Of a stretch of DNA of 64,000 nucleotides, positions 46,576 to 56,140 are shown piece by piece. Origin of the DNA: Magnolia sinica (lineage: Eukaryota > Streptophyta > Magnoliopsida > Magnoliales > Magnoliaceae); NCBI RefSeq assembly GCF_029962835.1, contig NC_080577.1, positions 2,604,001-2,668,000 on the forward strand, read 5' to 3'. How positions within the stretch are numbered: position 1 is the first letter of the stretch; every line of letters begins with the position of its first letter. Below the pieces are notes generated by a model. It was given only the letters and a program-made list of their open reading frames with translations. It did no database searches and was not told where the DNA came from. The position numbers were made by a program, and so were the translations under genes.

Positions 46576-47355
46576 GTCTTATGCATATTTCTGAAACTCC
46601 GGGACTCCACTGAGTAATTCTTTCATAAGTGCAACTTGGTTCCAAGATAATGAGATTCTCTGAGTTGGCTTGCTGACTCAGTTGACTCAAGGCAACTCAT
46701 AGTGAATTGAGCTGAGCCAATCAGTTTTGTGAAAACTTGAACTATTTTAAAGTTAAAAAGGGCGCGACCTTAGCTGTGAAAACTTTCTATTTTGAAATCA
46801 TGACCTTAGCTAAGGAACCAGGCATCTATAACTACTATACATGGCTGCATTTTGCTGCTTTTTTTTTTTTTTTTTTTGCTATTTTAGCTAGTAGACATGA
46901 TTTTAATATTTATAAATTTTTTAGATATATAGAGCCATTGTAAATATTTTTTACTTAACTATTAAATATCAAATCGTGGTTAAATGATTACTTGGACAAT
47001 TCTTTGAGTCGAACTGGCTGGACTTTTGAGTCGAGATGAATTTTCAGGGTTTTGAGCTAATGGTCCTTTGCTGGCGTCTTTTACAGCCTTGACCGTGGAA
47101 GTTTATTTACTAGGTTTTGATTGTGTGTAATCTTCTGCTGCATTGGAAATGAGTTATGGCCAAACTGGCAGATCTTTGCTAACCTCTACGCTTATTTGTC
47201 AGTAGTTGCATGACAAAACCTCATGTTGCTTTGCAACCATTATTCTTTATGGTTGTGGGCTTTTGCTTGGATGAAAGCAATTTAATTCTTATTGACAGCT
47301 ATGGCTTTTATCTTGTTATGTTAGTTATCTAATTTTGTTGTTTGTTCTACAACAG

Positions 47356-47652
47356 GAATTTTTGCCCCGTTGACTGTGATTGTGAATGAAGAGGATTTCT
47401 GCTAATTGTCTCGTGCTCTGGTTTCTCTTCAACAACTGTTGTTAATCACGTGAAGTTTGTTTCACATTTCTTAAAGATGGATCGTTGTGATACGTCAGGA
47501 TTTGTTAGTGGAGGCTGCATATATTTCTTCAAGAACCTCTACTATTAACCTCTGTGTTTTGCTCTTGTTTCCTTTACCCCGGAAGTTAAGGTGACTGTTT
47601 TTTACCATTAGATACGGTTTGGATAAGAGGGCCTTTGTGCTGCTTGTAGCTC
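47356..47652 (+). promoter_or_regulatory. Leader exon with two upstream ORFs
   Basis: Between the acceptor at 47355 and the main ATG lie two complete upstream ORFs: 47386-47445 (19 codons, begins MKRISANC) and 47477-47548 (23 codons, begins MDRCDTSGF). An in-frame TAG at 47647-47649 sits just before the main ATG, so the coding start cannot lie further upstream in this exon. The upstream ORFs could reduce translation of the main frame; this is inferred. Confidence 0.55.
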
Positions 47653-49644
47653 ATGGATAACGGATTTAACTTGGGCTTTTCTGCAAACTGCTCTTCCAAT
47701 GCATTTGAGAACTTGAGCAAAGTTGTTCAACTTGGTGCTGATTATTGCACGGACACCACTCTACGGCTTAATTTCCCTGGTGCATCTGCTGTCCATCATT
47801 CTACCTCAAAGGGCATCAAGAGGAAATGGGGTGCCATTGATGGTGCCATGGGCCGGGAAGATGGCTCTTCGCTAGTCCTGGGTTTAGGGCATTCGCCAAG
47901 TTCCTCTGATAGCAAGGGAAGCTCAGGGACTGCTTGCACCATCTCTTCAGCAAAAGAAACTGATGAGGAGTCTTCCATGGATGTTGGCTTGAATTTCCAT
48001 CTTCACCTTGGTAGTGAGAAGACAACTAGCCCAAAGAAACCTGCAGTTGCTGATCCTAAAGCTCTTGAAATGCAGCCTAAGTTTGATCTCAAACTGAGCC
48101 TCTCAACAGGACCATCTGAATCTGAAATCACCAGTGTCACTCCAAGCTCAATTCAATGTTGGAATAAATTCAAGATGCCATTGATGTTTGGGATGGTGTC
48201 TGGGGACGAAGGATCGGCATCATCTCCCTGGAAATTAGGAAAAATTGTGCCTCCTTCAGTGACTACAGAGACTAGCTTTGTTCCAAGTCCAAACTCCAGC
48301 AAAGACTGTTTGAGTCCAGCTATTCCAGACCACTCATCTTCCATGGTTTCAACGACAAAAAGTTCAGTCACCTGTACTTCCGGGCTTACTCAGCAACAGC
48401 GTAGCTCTAATACAAAGAATTGTCAGTTCAAGGGATGTGCAAAGGGAGCCAGAGGTGCTTCCGGCCTTTGCATTGCCCATGGTGGTGGTCGGAGGTGTCA
48501 GAAAGTCGGCTGCCATAAAGGGGCAGAGGGCCGGACAGTGTACTGCAAAGCTCATGGTGGTGGTCGACGCTGCCAATATCTCGGCTGCACCAAGAGTGCT
48601 GAAGGGCGTACTGATTACTGCATAGCTCATGGTGGTGGCCGGCGGTGCAGTCATGATGGTTGCACCAGAGCCGCGAGGGGTAAATCTGGTCTGTGCATCA
48701 GGCATGGAGGCGGTAAGAGGTGCCAAAAAGAGAACTGTACAAAGAGTGCTGAAGGCTTCTCGGGTCTTTGCATCTCGCATGGAGGCGGTCGGCGCTGCCA
48801 GTTCCCTGAATGCTCAAAGGGTGCACAAGGCAGCACGATGTTCTGCAAGGCACATGGCGGGGGAAAGAGGTGCACCGTTTTGGGATGCACGAAGGGAGCA
48901 GAGGGGAGCACGCCCTACTGTAAGGGTCATGGTGGAGGGAAGCGTTGCTCGTTTCAGGGTGGCGGTGTGTGCCCAAAGAGTGTGCATGGCGGCACCCAGT
49001 TCTGCGTTGCGCATGGTGGTGGGAAGAGATGTGCTGTTCCAGAGTGCACGAAGAGCGCAAGAGGGAGGACTGATTTCTGTGTTCGTCATGGAGGGGGTAA
49101 GCGTTGCAAGCACGAGGGATGTGGGAAGAGTGCTCAGGGCAGCACCGACTTCTGCAAGGCGCACGGTGGAGGGAAGCGGTGCTCGTGGGGGCATCCAGGG
49201 TCTGATCTCGGTGGTCAAGCACCATGCGATCGGTTTGCCAGGGGGAAAACCGGGCTCTGCGCTGCTCACAGTGCCTTGGTGCAGGACAGACGGGTTCATG
49301 GCGGTGGAACACTTGGACCCACCATCCAGGACATGAAAGAAGTGGGCCTTGAGAAGATGCAAGTCGATGGCATGGAGATGGGAAATAATGAGGGGAATTT
49401 TGTGGGTTGGAGCGGTTTTGATCCAAGGAGATGCATGCACCCAGCATTCTCTATGCAGCCACAGCCGCAGATTCATCTGCCCACTGGGAATTCAATCCCA
49501 CCATCCAGTCCAGTTATCCTTCCGGAAGGGAGGGTGCACGGTGGAAGTCTGATGGCAATGCTGGCAAGGGGGACTGGAAATCAACCAGAGGGTGGTCCAT
49601 CCGAGCAGAAGGGGTCTTACATGATGGCTCACAAATGGATGTGA
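47653..49644 (+). CDS. HGGG-repeat zinc-finger protein (WRKY19-like, no WRKY domain)
   Basis: A single coding exon of 663 codons. The N-terminal 250 residues are Ser/Thr-rich and include DLKLSLS (residues about 145-151), which fits the LxLxL EAR repression motif. Residues about 255-545 hold 11 consecutive repeats of about 25 residues with the pattern C-x4-C-x-K-[SG]-A-x-G-x4-[YF]-C-x2-HGGG-[RK]-RC. Repeat 8 has a GGG insertion and repeat 11 is longer and diverged. The Cys/His pattern suggests metal binding. Plants have a small family with this architecture, often annotated as WRKY19-like or loricrin-like proteins, including Arabidopsis At1g64140 and At5g64550 from memory. The start is fixed by the in-frame stop two codons upstream. 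A nuclear regulatory role is likely but not shown. Confidence 0.93.
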   Translation: MDNGFNLGFSANCSSNAFENLSKVVQLGADYCTDTTLRLNFPGASAVHHSTSKGIKRKWGAIDGAMGREDGSSLVLGLGHSPSSSDSKGSSGTACTISSAKETDEESSMDVGLNFHLHLGSEKTTSPKKPAVADPKALEMQPKFDLKLSLSTGPSESEITSVTPSSIQCWNKFKMPLMFGMVSGDEGSASSPWKLGKIVPPSVTTETSFVPSPNSSKDCLSPAIPDHSSSMVSTTKSSVTCTSGLTQQQRSSNTKNCQFKGCAKGARGASGLCIAHGGGRRCQKVGCHKGAEGRTVYCKAHGGGRRCQYLGCTKSAEGRTDYCIAHGGGRRCSHDGCTRAARGKSGLCIRHGGGKRCQKENCTKSAEGFSGLCISHGGGRRCQFPECSKGAQGSTMFCKAHGGGKRCTVLGCTKGAEGSTPYCKGHGGGKRCSFQGGGVCPKSVHGGTQFCVAHGGGKRCAVPECTKSARGRTDFCVRHGGGKRCKHEGCGKSAQGSTDFCKAHGGGKRCSWGHPGSDLGGQAPCDRFARGKTGLCAAHSALVQDRRVHGGGTLGPTIQDMKEVGLEKMQVDGMEMGNNEGNFVGWSGFDPRRCMHPAFSMQPQPQIHLPTGNSIPPSSPVILPEGRVHGGSLMAMLARGTGNQPEGGPSEQKGSYMMAHKWM

Positions 49645-50045
49645 AAGGAAATTGGTAAGCAGTGTCTCATCTCTCATTTTCGTGTTTGCTCTTTATTTGG
49701 TTCTAGCAGAGTCCGGGTATGTCCAGGTCCAGTGTCCTAGTTGGCAAGTTTGGTGTTGGTTTGGCTGTGGGAAAATCAAGCTTTCCCATTCATTGGTTAT
49801 GTTCAGAACTTAGAAGTCGATTCGTTGGATCCCCACCCTTTGTGTAGGAAATAAGGGAGAAATGGGTAGAGGGCAGGCTCTAATTTCCTTGGTAGTTGGG
49901 TTTGATAGGTCTCCTCCCTCCCCTCCCCCTCTCTTCTCTCTGTAAATATAGATAGATGGTGCATTGGCGCTCTTGTAAATACATGGTTAGTTAGATCCAG
50001 AGTCTGTGGTTATAAATATATCTGGTTTTTCTCTGTGTTTTGAAG
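49645..50045 (+). other. Inferred 3' UTR of the HGGG-repeat gene
   Basis: T-rich sequence after the stop with tgtaaatata and tataaatatatctgg near 49940-50020. The exact polyadenylation site cannot be read from sequence alone. Confidence 0.45.
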
Positions 50046-50666
50046 TTCTCTGCGGTTGATTTGCTTTGCTACTTGTGGCACCCACCAGTCCAATCCGTCA
50101 TTAAAAAATAAAATAAAAATCCAATGGCGATTATTGGAAGCCCAGAGGATATGCCAATATGACGGTCACTGTGTAGTTGTAGAAGTGTATGATTGGTTCC
50201 GTCGCGGCACATGTGGCAAACATGTCTGGTGACTGGGACTGTTATTCTGACAGAGGCCACCGTTTTGATCATCATAGAGATCTGTTGACTATTTTGAGCG
50301 AAAGGATCAAAACCCACAACTGGATGGCCAGAGTCGTCTAACCACTGATTTCTGGTTTATGCACACGCATCTATTGCTAGTAAGATCAACAGCCTTTAGT
50401 GCGGAACATGTTCGCCATATGTAGTGTGATGATGGGGAAGCTTTTGTGCATCTATCTGTTGTGGTGTTATTAGCATTCCTGTGTGTAATAAACCTTCCAG
50501 ACGAGCTTGAACCCTCCTCTCTTCACTGCAAAGACGAATTAGAATAGGAAATGCTCACTGGTGGATGTGTACTTGCTATTCCCCGCTCAGGCTGTGGTAG
50601 TCGCTTGATTTTTGGATTTGATGTGGGTGGCGGCACCTACACCAACTCGGGTGGTTTTTTCATGAG

Positions 50667-50685
<19 letters not shown>
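50046..50685. other. Intergenic, no gene seen
   Basis: No conserved frame. It ends at a CT/CA microsatellite (about 50665-50698). Confidence 0.5.
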
Positions 50686-50689
<4 letters not shown>

Positions 50690-50698
<9 letters not shown>

Positions 50699-50795
50699 GA
50701 ATCACAACATGGGCAGTTGAACCCATGACCTCGAGTGTTGAAAACTTACACTGTTTACCATTGGGCCATGGGCAGGAACTGAATGATGTCCCTTG
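50690..50795 (-). mobile_element. tRNA-derived SINE candidate
   Basis: On the minus strand tggcccaatggtaaacag resembles a pol III A box, and ggtcatgggttcaactgcc, about 30 bp on, resembles a B box. The sequence ends in simple (TG)n and (AG)n repeats. It is not a functional tRNA, since no cloverleaf closes. A short SINE head is the best explanation. Confidence 0.45.
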
Positions 50796-50989
50796 TGTTT
50801 GGATTCATGTCATTGATTGAGCTGGCTAAACAGATGAACAAACAAGTCAATAGGTCCCACGTAACTTGGTGGTTAAGAGGCAAGTTGCGTCCCACGTGAG
50901 CCAACCTGGCAAATATACTTTACATGGGAGGCGTTGCATAAAGCGGACCCCACTTGTCCGTTCATTCATCGCAACGGGCACACGTGCGT

Positions 50990-51990
50990 GGTTGACTGGA
51001 CGCGGATTGGGTACCACCTCGCCGTCACTAGCTAGGAACCGACACCCTGCTGTATCTTGCCTTGCCAAAAAATGACGGAAATCGGATTGCGTACTGAGTT
51101 GCTCAGTACTCTCTTATCGTACAGAGTAAACTCAGTTGGGCCCACCTTGATTGTATGTGGTCTATCCACTCCATCGATCTGTTTTTCCATCTAATCTAAG
51201 GGGTTGAACCCAAAATTGAAGTATATCCAAAGATCAAGTGGACCATACCATTGGAAACAGTGGGGATAATGATTTCCACCGTTGAAACCTTTTTAAGCGG
51301 CACAGACATATGGATGAAGGGATATTTGTCATCCTGTTCATAACATCGTACAGACATGGATGAATGGAAAACACAACTATAAGCTTCATAACACAACTAT
51401 AAGCTTGATTCAAAACTTCCGTGGCCCCCTAGAATTTTTCAATGGTAGACGTTCAATTCAACTGTTTCCTTAGTGTGGTCCATTTTAACATTGGATATGC
51501 CTCATTTTTTAGCTCAAGCCCTAAAATTATTTGGCAAAATGGATGGATGGAGCAGATAAAATAAATAAATCTTGGTGCACATCACATGGTTTAGAGTTGC
51601 TACACAATCCGCTTCCAAAATGAGGCAGATCCAAGGCTCAAGTTGGCCCACCGCCACAGAAAGCAGTGGTGATAATAACACCCCTACGTTGGAACCTTCC
51701 TAGGGCCCACTTAATTTCCATTTAACCTGTTCGTAAGGTCATGTAGACATAGACGAAGGGAAAACACAAATATCAGCTTGATACAAAACTCATGTGGCCC
51801 TATAAAATTTTCAACGAAACTTATGTGGCCTCATAAAATTTTCAACGGCAAGTGTTTGATAGTGTGTGGGACACTTAAGTATTGCAACTGCCTCTTCCCA
51901 AAAATGATATGGCAAAATGGATGGACGGTGTAGATAAAATCCATACATCAGGGTGGCACTTCCTAGCTGGGGTAGTACCCAATCTACGTC
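50990..51990. mobile_element. Foldback MITE split by a second MITE
   Basis: The outer element has the left tip ggacgcggattgggtaccac at about 50998 and the right tip gtagtacccaatctacgtc at 51967-51986. The inner element (51073-51612) has tips ggaaatcggattgcgtac and gctacacaatccgcttcc. Part of the outer left arm is lost. Confidence 0.7.
51360..51405. repeat. Short direct duplication in a MITE
   Basis: acacaactataagctt occurs twice in succession (about 51371 and 51390), a recent local slip inside the inner MITE. Confidence 0.8.
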
Positions 51991-52233
51991 GAGACTGGGC
52001 CCAGCGTGGTGTTTTTGAAGTGTCGTACATCTACACTGCGCGGGCGGACTCATGACCTAACAAGATTCATTCACGCACGCTTGCCAGGCTGGCACGTGTG
52101 CCGCTTGTAAAGGCAGCTAGCCAACCTCAAAAGTCAGATGTCGGTGAAAAAGAAAGAGGAGGCAGAGAAAGGCGGGAGGCACTGCGGCTGGCTGGATGCA
52201 TTGGTACTTTCCTGGTGACAAAAATATCTGGAT

Positions 52234-52606
52234 TTTGGTACTCCGGCAGCCTATGACGCTTTATACACAGGCGCTCGGAGATTCTACACGAGACACTCTA
52301 ACTAAAATTGAACAATCTCTTGAGATTGGACAGTTGAACAATTCTAACCTCTGATTCGTCTACACTTATATTTTCCAGAGATTGGACAGCTGAGTATTTT
52401 ATTTCATTTTTAACCGTCCCATAAATGTCCACCAATCCAATAGTCGGGCAATCAAATAGCGTAATTTTTGGGATCTCGATACATCCAAACTGGATGCATA
52501 ATCTGGACTATCTAATTTGGATTACTTATGTGTCACTTGTATAATTTGTAACTCCTTAGTGCCTGCGTATCATCCTCATGCTCTACCCGAGTATCAAAGT
52601 TTCTCT
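52234..52606. mobile_element. TGATACTC-tip MITE, copy 3
   Basis: The left end tggtactccggcagcctatg, then cgctttatacacaggcgctc, is mirrored by gtgcctgcgtatcatcctca, then tgctctacccgagtatca. The interior is more diverged but keeps the tctgattcgtctacac block seen in copy 1 (cagatcagaggttaga, reversed). Confidence 0.75.
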
Positions 52607-53134
52607 TTTGCCTTTTATTTTTTTTTTATTATTATTATTTTCTCGAAGCTTCTCTGACCACTTGCATAATGCATGTGCCTCCTGCTGAGAAGTACTACGG
52701 CGATCTGGGCGAATTTGGTTTAGTGGACCACTTTCGCTTCCAGATTCTTGTAGCGAACTCGTGCAGCAAAAAAGAGGCGTGGGGCCCACTGTGATGTCTG
52801 TACGATATTTACTGCGTCCATCAGTCGTGCTAGGTAATTTTAGGACCTGGGCCTCATGTAGATCTCATGTTCGGATTTGAGCCCAAAAATCATGCGGATC
52901 CCAAACTTGGTGGCCCACACCAAAGGAAACAAAGGCGACAGGGACGCCCAAACATTGACTTTCCTGGGGCCCACAGTGTTGTCTATGTGCCGTCCTACTC
53001 GTTCAAGAGGTGAACTCCATCACCACAGAGGGAAAAATAAAAAAGGAGAAAAAATCATCCTAATCATGCTTCCAATGGCCGGCATCCTACCTCACTTTTC
53101 CCTGTGCTGTGGCTCACTTGAGATTCTGCACGAT
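52607..53134. other. Intergenic, no gene seen
   Basis: gtgggccc-rich sequence with one T/A simple run near 52620-52640. No gene signal. Confidence 0.5.
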
Positions 53135-53617
53135 TAAGGGTGGCGATGGGCTGGGTTGGCCTGACCCGACACTTAAGACCGAAGACCCGAGCCCAGCATG
53201 GGCCTATGCCCAAGCCAACCAAAAGAATTTACTGGGTTTGGGCTCACCGGTCTGGGAAAATGCTAAATTTGCCTATTTCCCCTAGAAATATCTTATTCTA
53301 TCTGATTTATCGAGTGGGTCATGTATGCATGAAAGAAAAGAGCATTTTAGAGTGAGTAATAAAACGAACGGTCCTCATTCAAAATGGATGGTTGCCTAAG
53401 GATTAAAATAGCATATTTGTAGGATATAACACGTACTTGTAAAGTCAGGTTGGGTCAGGCTAAAATGACACGATCCCAGGACCAACCTGAAAATTGATCG
53501 GATCATGCAGGGAAGGCCCAAACCTAGCCTACGGGCTGAGCTAGTATGTCCAAACCCTGCACAAAACTAGGTTGAGCTGGTCGGTCGGGTGGGCTACCCG
53601 GCCCATTGCCACCTTTA
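53135..53617. mobile_element. hAT-like MITE
   Basis: The ends taagggtggcgatgggctgg and cggcccattgccaccttta are inverted repeats. The interior is rich in gggtcgg and gcccaa words. No convincing target duplication was seen. Confidence 0.6.
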
Positions 53618-54029
53618 CACAGTGGAACTTGTGGCTTGTTCTCGAGGCCCAGAGGGAGCGCAAATCGCTAGCATTCATCACTAGTCAGTACAAATATATC
53701 ATTTCTTCATGTGGCTGCATCCGAGCGGCCAATCCATGTTGTGGCCCACTACATGCAGATCGGTTGATCCTGGTGCGCGGTCATCTACGGAAGGTGTAGA
53801 AATATCAAATTGGGAGAAAATCCTACCAATAAATAGTGGATCAGAACATTGTGAGGCCATTAGTACTGCATGGTCACGATTAGGTAGATGAGAAGCTAAT
53901 GGATCCAATGCAAACGTTTCTAGGATAAGCATAATGTACAAATTGACGTGTGGGGCCCACCATGAAGTTTTAACGATATCTAATCCGTCCATTGTCTGCA
54001 GCTTCTAATGTTCTCCGTGCGACCAAAAA
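53618..54029. other. Intergenic, MITE fragments possible
   Basis: A tggggcccaccatgaagttt block at about 53951 marks a small superfamily fragment. Nothing else is recognisable. Confidence 0.4.
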
Positions 54030-54540
54030 TCCAGAACGGATTAGGTGTAGGCCCGACCTCACCCAAACATGATGCGGCCCTGACCGCGGAGCCCACCTTG
54101 ATGTATGTATCGTATATCATCTCATTTTAGGGCGTGAGCCCAAAAATGAAGCAGATCCAAATCTCAGGTGGACAACACTACAGGAAACAGTGGGGATTGA
54201 ATGTCCAACATTAAAACATTCCTAGGACCCACTGTAATGTTTATTTGCCATCCAACCTGTTGATAAGATCACACGAAGCTATACTGAAGGTAGGAAAAAA
54301 AAACAAAAAAAAAAAAAAAACAAATATCGGCTTGATCCAAAACTTTAGTGGCCCACAGGAAGTTTTTAATGGTCAATCACCATTCTTTCCTGTAGTACGG
54401 TCTACTGGAAATTTGGATCTGCTTCATTTTTGGTATCATGGCCTAAAATTATTTGGAAAAACAGATGGGCCGCATGGATATGTTACACATACATCAAGGC
54501 AGGCCGCCCATGGTCAGGGCCGCACCTAATCTGCTCCCCA
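54030..54540. mobile_element. Complete foldback MITE, GGATTAGGTG tips
   Basis: The left arm aacggattaggtgtaggccc, then gcggccctgaccgcggagcc, is mirrored by catggtcagggccgcaccta, then atctgctcccc. The centre has an internal poly-A run (about 54295-54320). Confidence 0.82.
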
Positions 54541-55760
54541 AAAAATTCAGCCTATTTAAAACCAAGGCGGGCCACACCTCAGGGACAGTTGAGATGGGGA
54601 AACTCACCATTAGAAACCTTCCAAGTTTGTATGTGGGGTCCACCTTGTTTTGGATTTGCCATCTAATCTATTCAAGAGATGCATCCTACTAAGATGAATA
54701 GACACCAAAAATAAGACCGTTCCGAAACTAAGGCGGATCACAACATGTAATTTTAGAGGTTTTAGGCATGATTTTGTATGGCATGGCTCACCTTGAGTTT
54801 TGGATCAACCTGAGTTTTCAGGTACAAGGAGGAGAAGATGGGGCTCACATGATGGACGGATTGGATGCCATTAAAACATCAATTTGTACGTTAAGCTTAT
54901 CCTATCAAATTTTGTATTGGGTACTGCCTCTATAATTAATTGCAAAACGCACAAATATGGAGTGATCTGGAGCGTCCATCTGGTGATGAGAAGTGTTGGC
55001 ATTTGACGGCACTAAAAAAGGAACAGGGAAAGGCCAACCGAACAGAAAGGTAGTATTCTCCAATGAGGTCTACTGATTATGGCCATGCAGACAGCTTTGA
55101 TGTCTGGGCACAGATAAAAAAACCCTAATTTTGGAGGTTATCTAGTCAGCGCCAGGCAAAAACTGCTGCTGATCATGTGCTTCAGCTTAAAAACAACCGG
55201 ACCCATTGACCAGAAGAAGATCCGGACCATTCATCCAGTGGGCTCCACAGGGGTCCTATGATTCAAAAACATTGACAATCCAAGTTGTCATGTTTTTTTT
55301 TTCCCCCTTGAAATAATTTACCATTTCAATCCTCATGGTCCATTTCAGTGCACTCACCTGAACGGTTAAGATAGCCAGGACCAAAATTTTTTGGGCTGTG
55401 GCCTATACAGTGGCAGCTACCAGATGGTCCACATAATTGTACATAAGAGTGCGGTCATGCGTCAATAATCGTAATGCTTTTGGACTGGCTAATGGAACAT
55501 ACAGGCCGTCCATCAGATGGGCCACCATGTAGCCCAAATATCAGTCCTGTCAACTTATCAGCCACATGCTTGTCACAGGCATGGAACATTCAAACCATCT
55601 GGCCCCTTGTGATGAGTGGTTTGGATGTTCTATTTTTGGATACACCGAAAATAAATAATAAAATAAAATTATCACTAGGCTGAATCACGTATAAAATACG
55701 CTGTCCTTAAAGCGTGATTCGCCCCCTTATCAATTAGGTCCACTATGGAACAATTTTAAC
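54541..55760. other. Intergenic between convergent genes, no gene seen
   Basis: No motif-bearing frame; a few gtgggccc words only. Confidence 0.5.
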
Positions 55761-55768
55761 ACAATCGA

Positions 55769-55774
55769 TTTATT
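55769..55774 (-). terminator. Possible polyadenylation signal of the pyruvate kinase gene
   Basis: AATAAA on the minus strand, about 370 bp after the stop codon. Other weaker signals may be used. Confidence 0.3.
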
Positions 55775-56140
55775 CTGGCAGACTTCTACTATGGAGATGA
55801 TAAAGTATTCTTATATGAAGCTATTGACCGTATCTGATTTGATGGGGAGATGGTGTGTTGAGATGATAAAATTGGACTGGAATGGTCCAGTTTAAACTCC
55901 ACTGAGTTTAGCTTTATATCCAAATCTGCGAAAAGCTCTTCAGCTTACATTCAAATAATCTACTTCAGAATGATAAACATAGGAAGCAAAAAATGGACCT
56001 CTCCTGACAAGGAGTTGTGGCCCATTAAACGATGGGCCTGCCGAAATAATATCACGTGGAAATAATGTTTTGATGAAACAATAGACCATGGGATTGGAGA
56101 GTACCCAGGGCGGTCTGGCCTCAGATGAGCTTTATACCTA

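Larger units (their letters stand above)
42961..47355 (+). other. Long leader intron region of the HGGG-repeat gene
   Basis: T-rich sequence between the exon-1 donor and the acceptor ctacaacag at 47355. A possible small non-coding exon lies at 43953-44042 (acceptor ttacctgcag, donor gag before gtttgt). It contains two hAT MITEs and a SINE-like tail. Long leader introns often raise expression in plants; that role is inferred here. Confidence 0.5.

Noticed and set aside
48629-49476. Long frames inside the HGGG-repeat gene on plus frame 2 (235 codons) and on the minus strand (249 and 220 codons)
   Set aside because: They follow from the periodic, GC-rich repeat of the real gene, which carries all the conserved Cys/His positions. 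The shadow frames have no family features.
50690-50795. Functional tRNA gene
   Set aside because: A- and B-box-like words exist, but no acceptor stem or cloverleaf can be formed. A SINE head is more likely.
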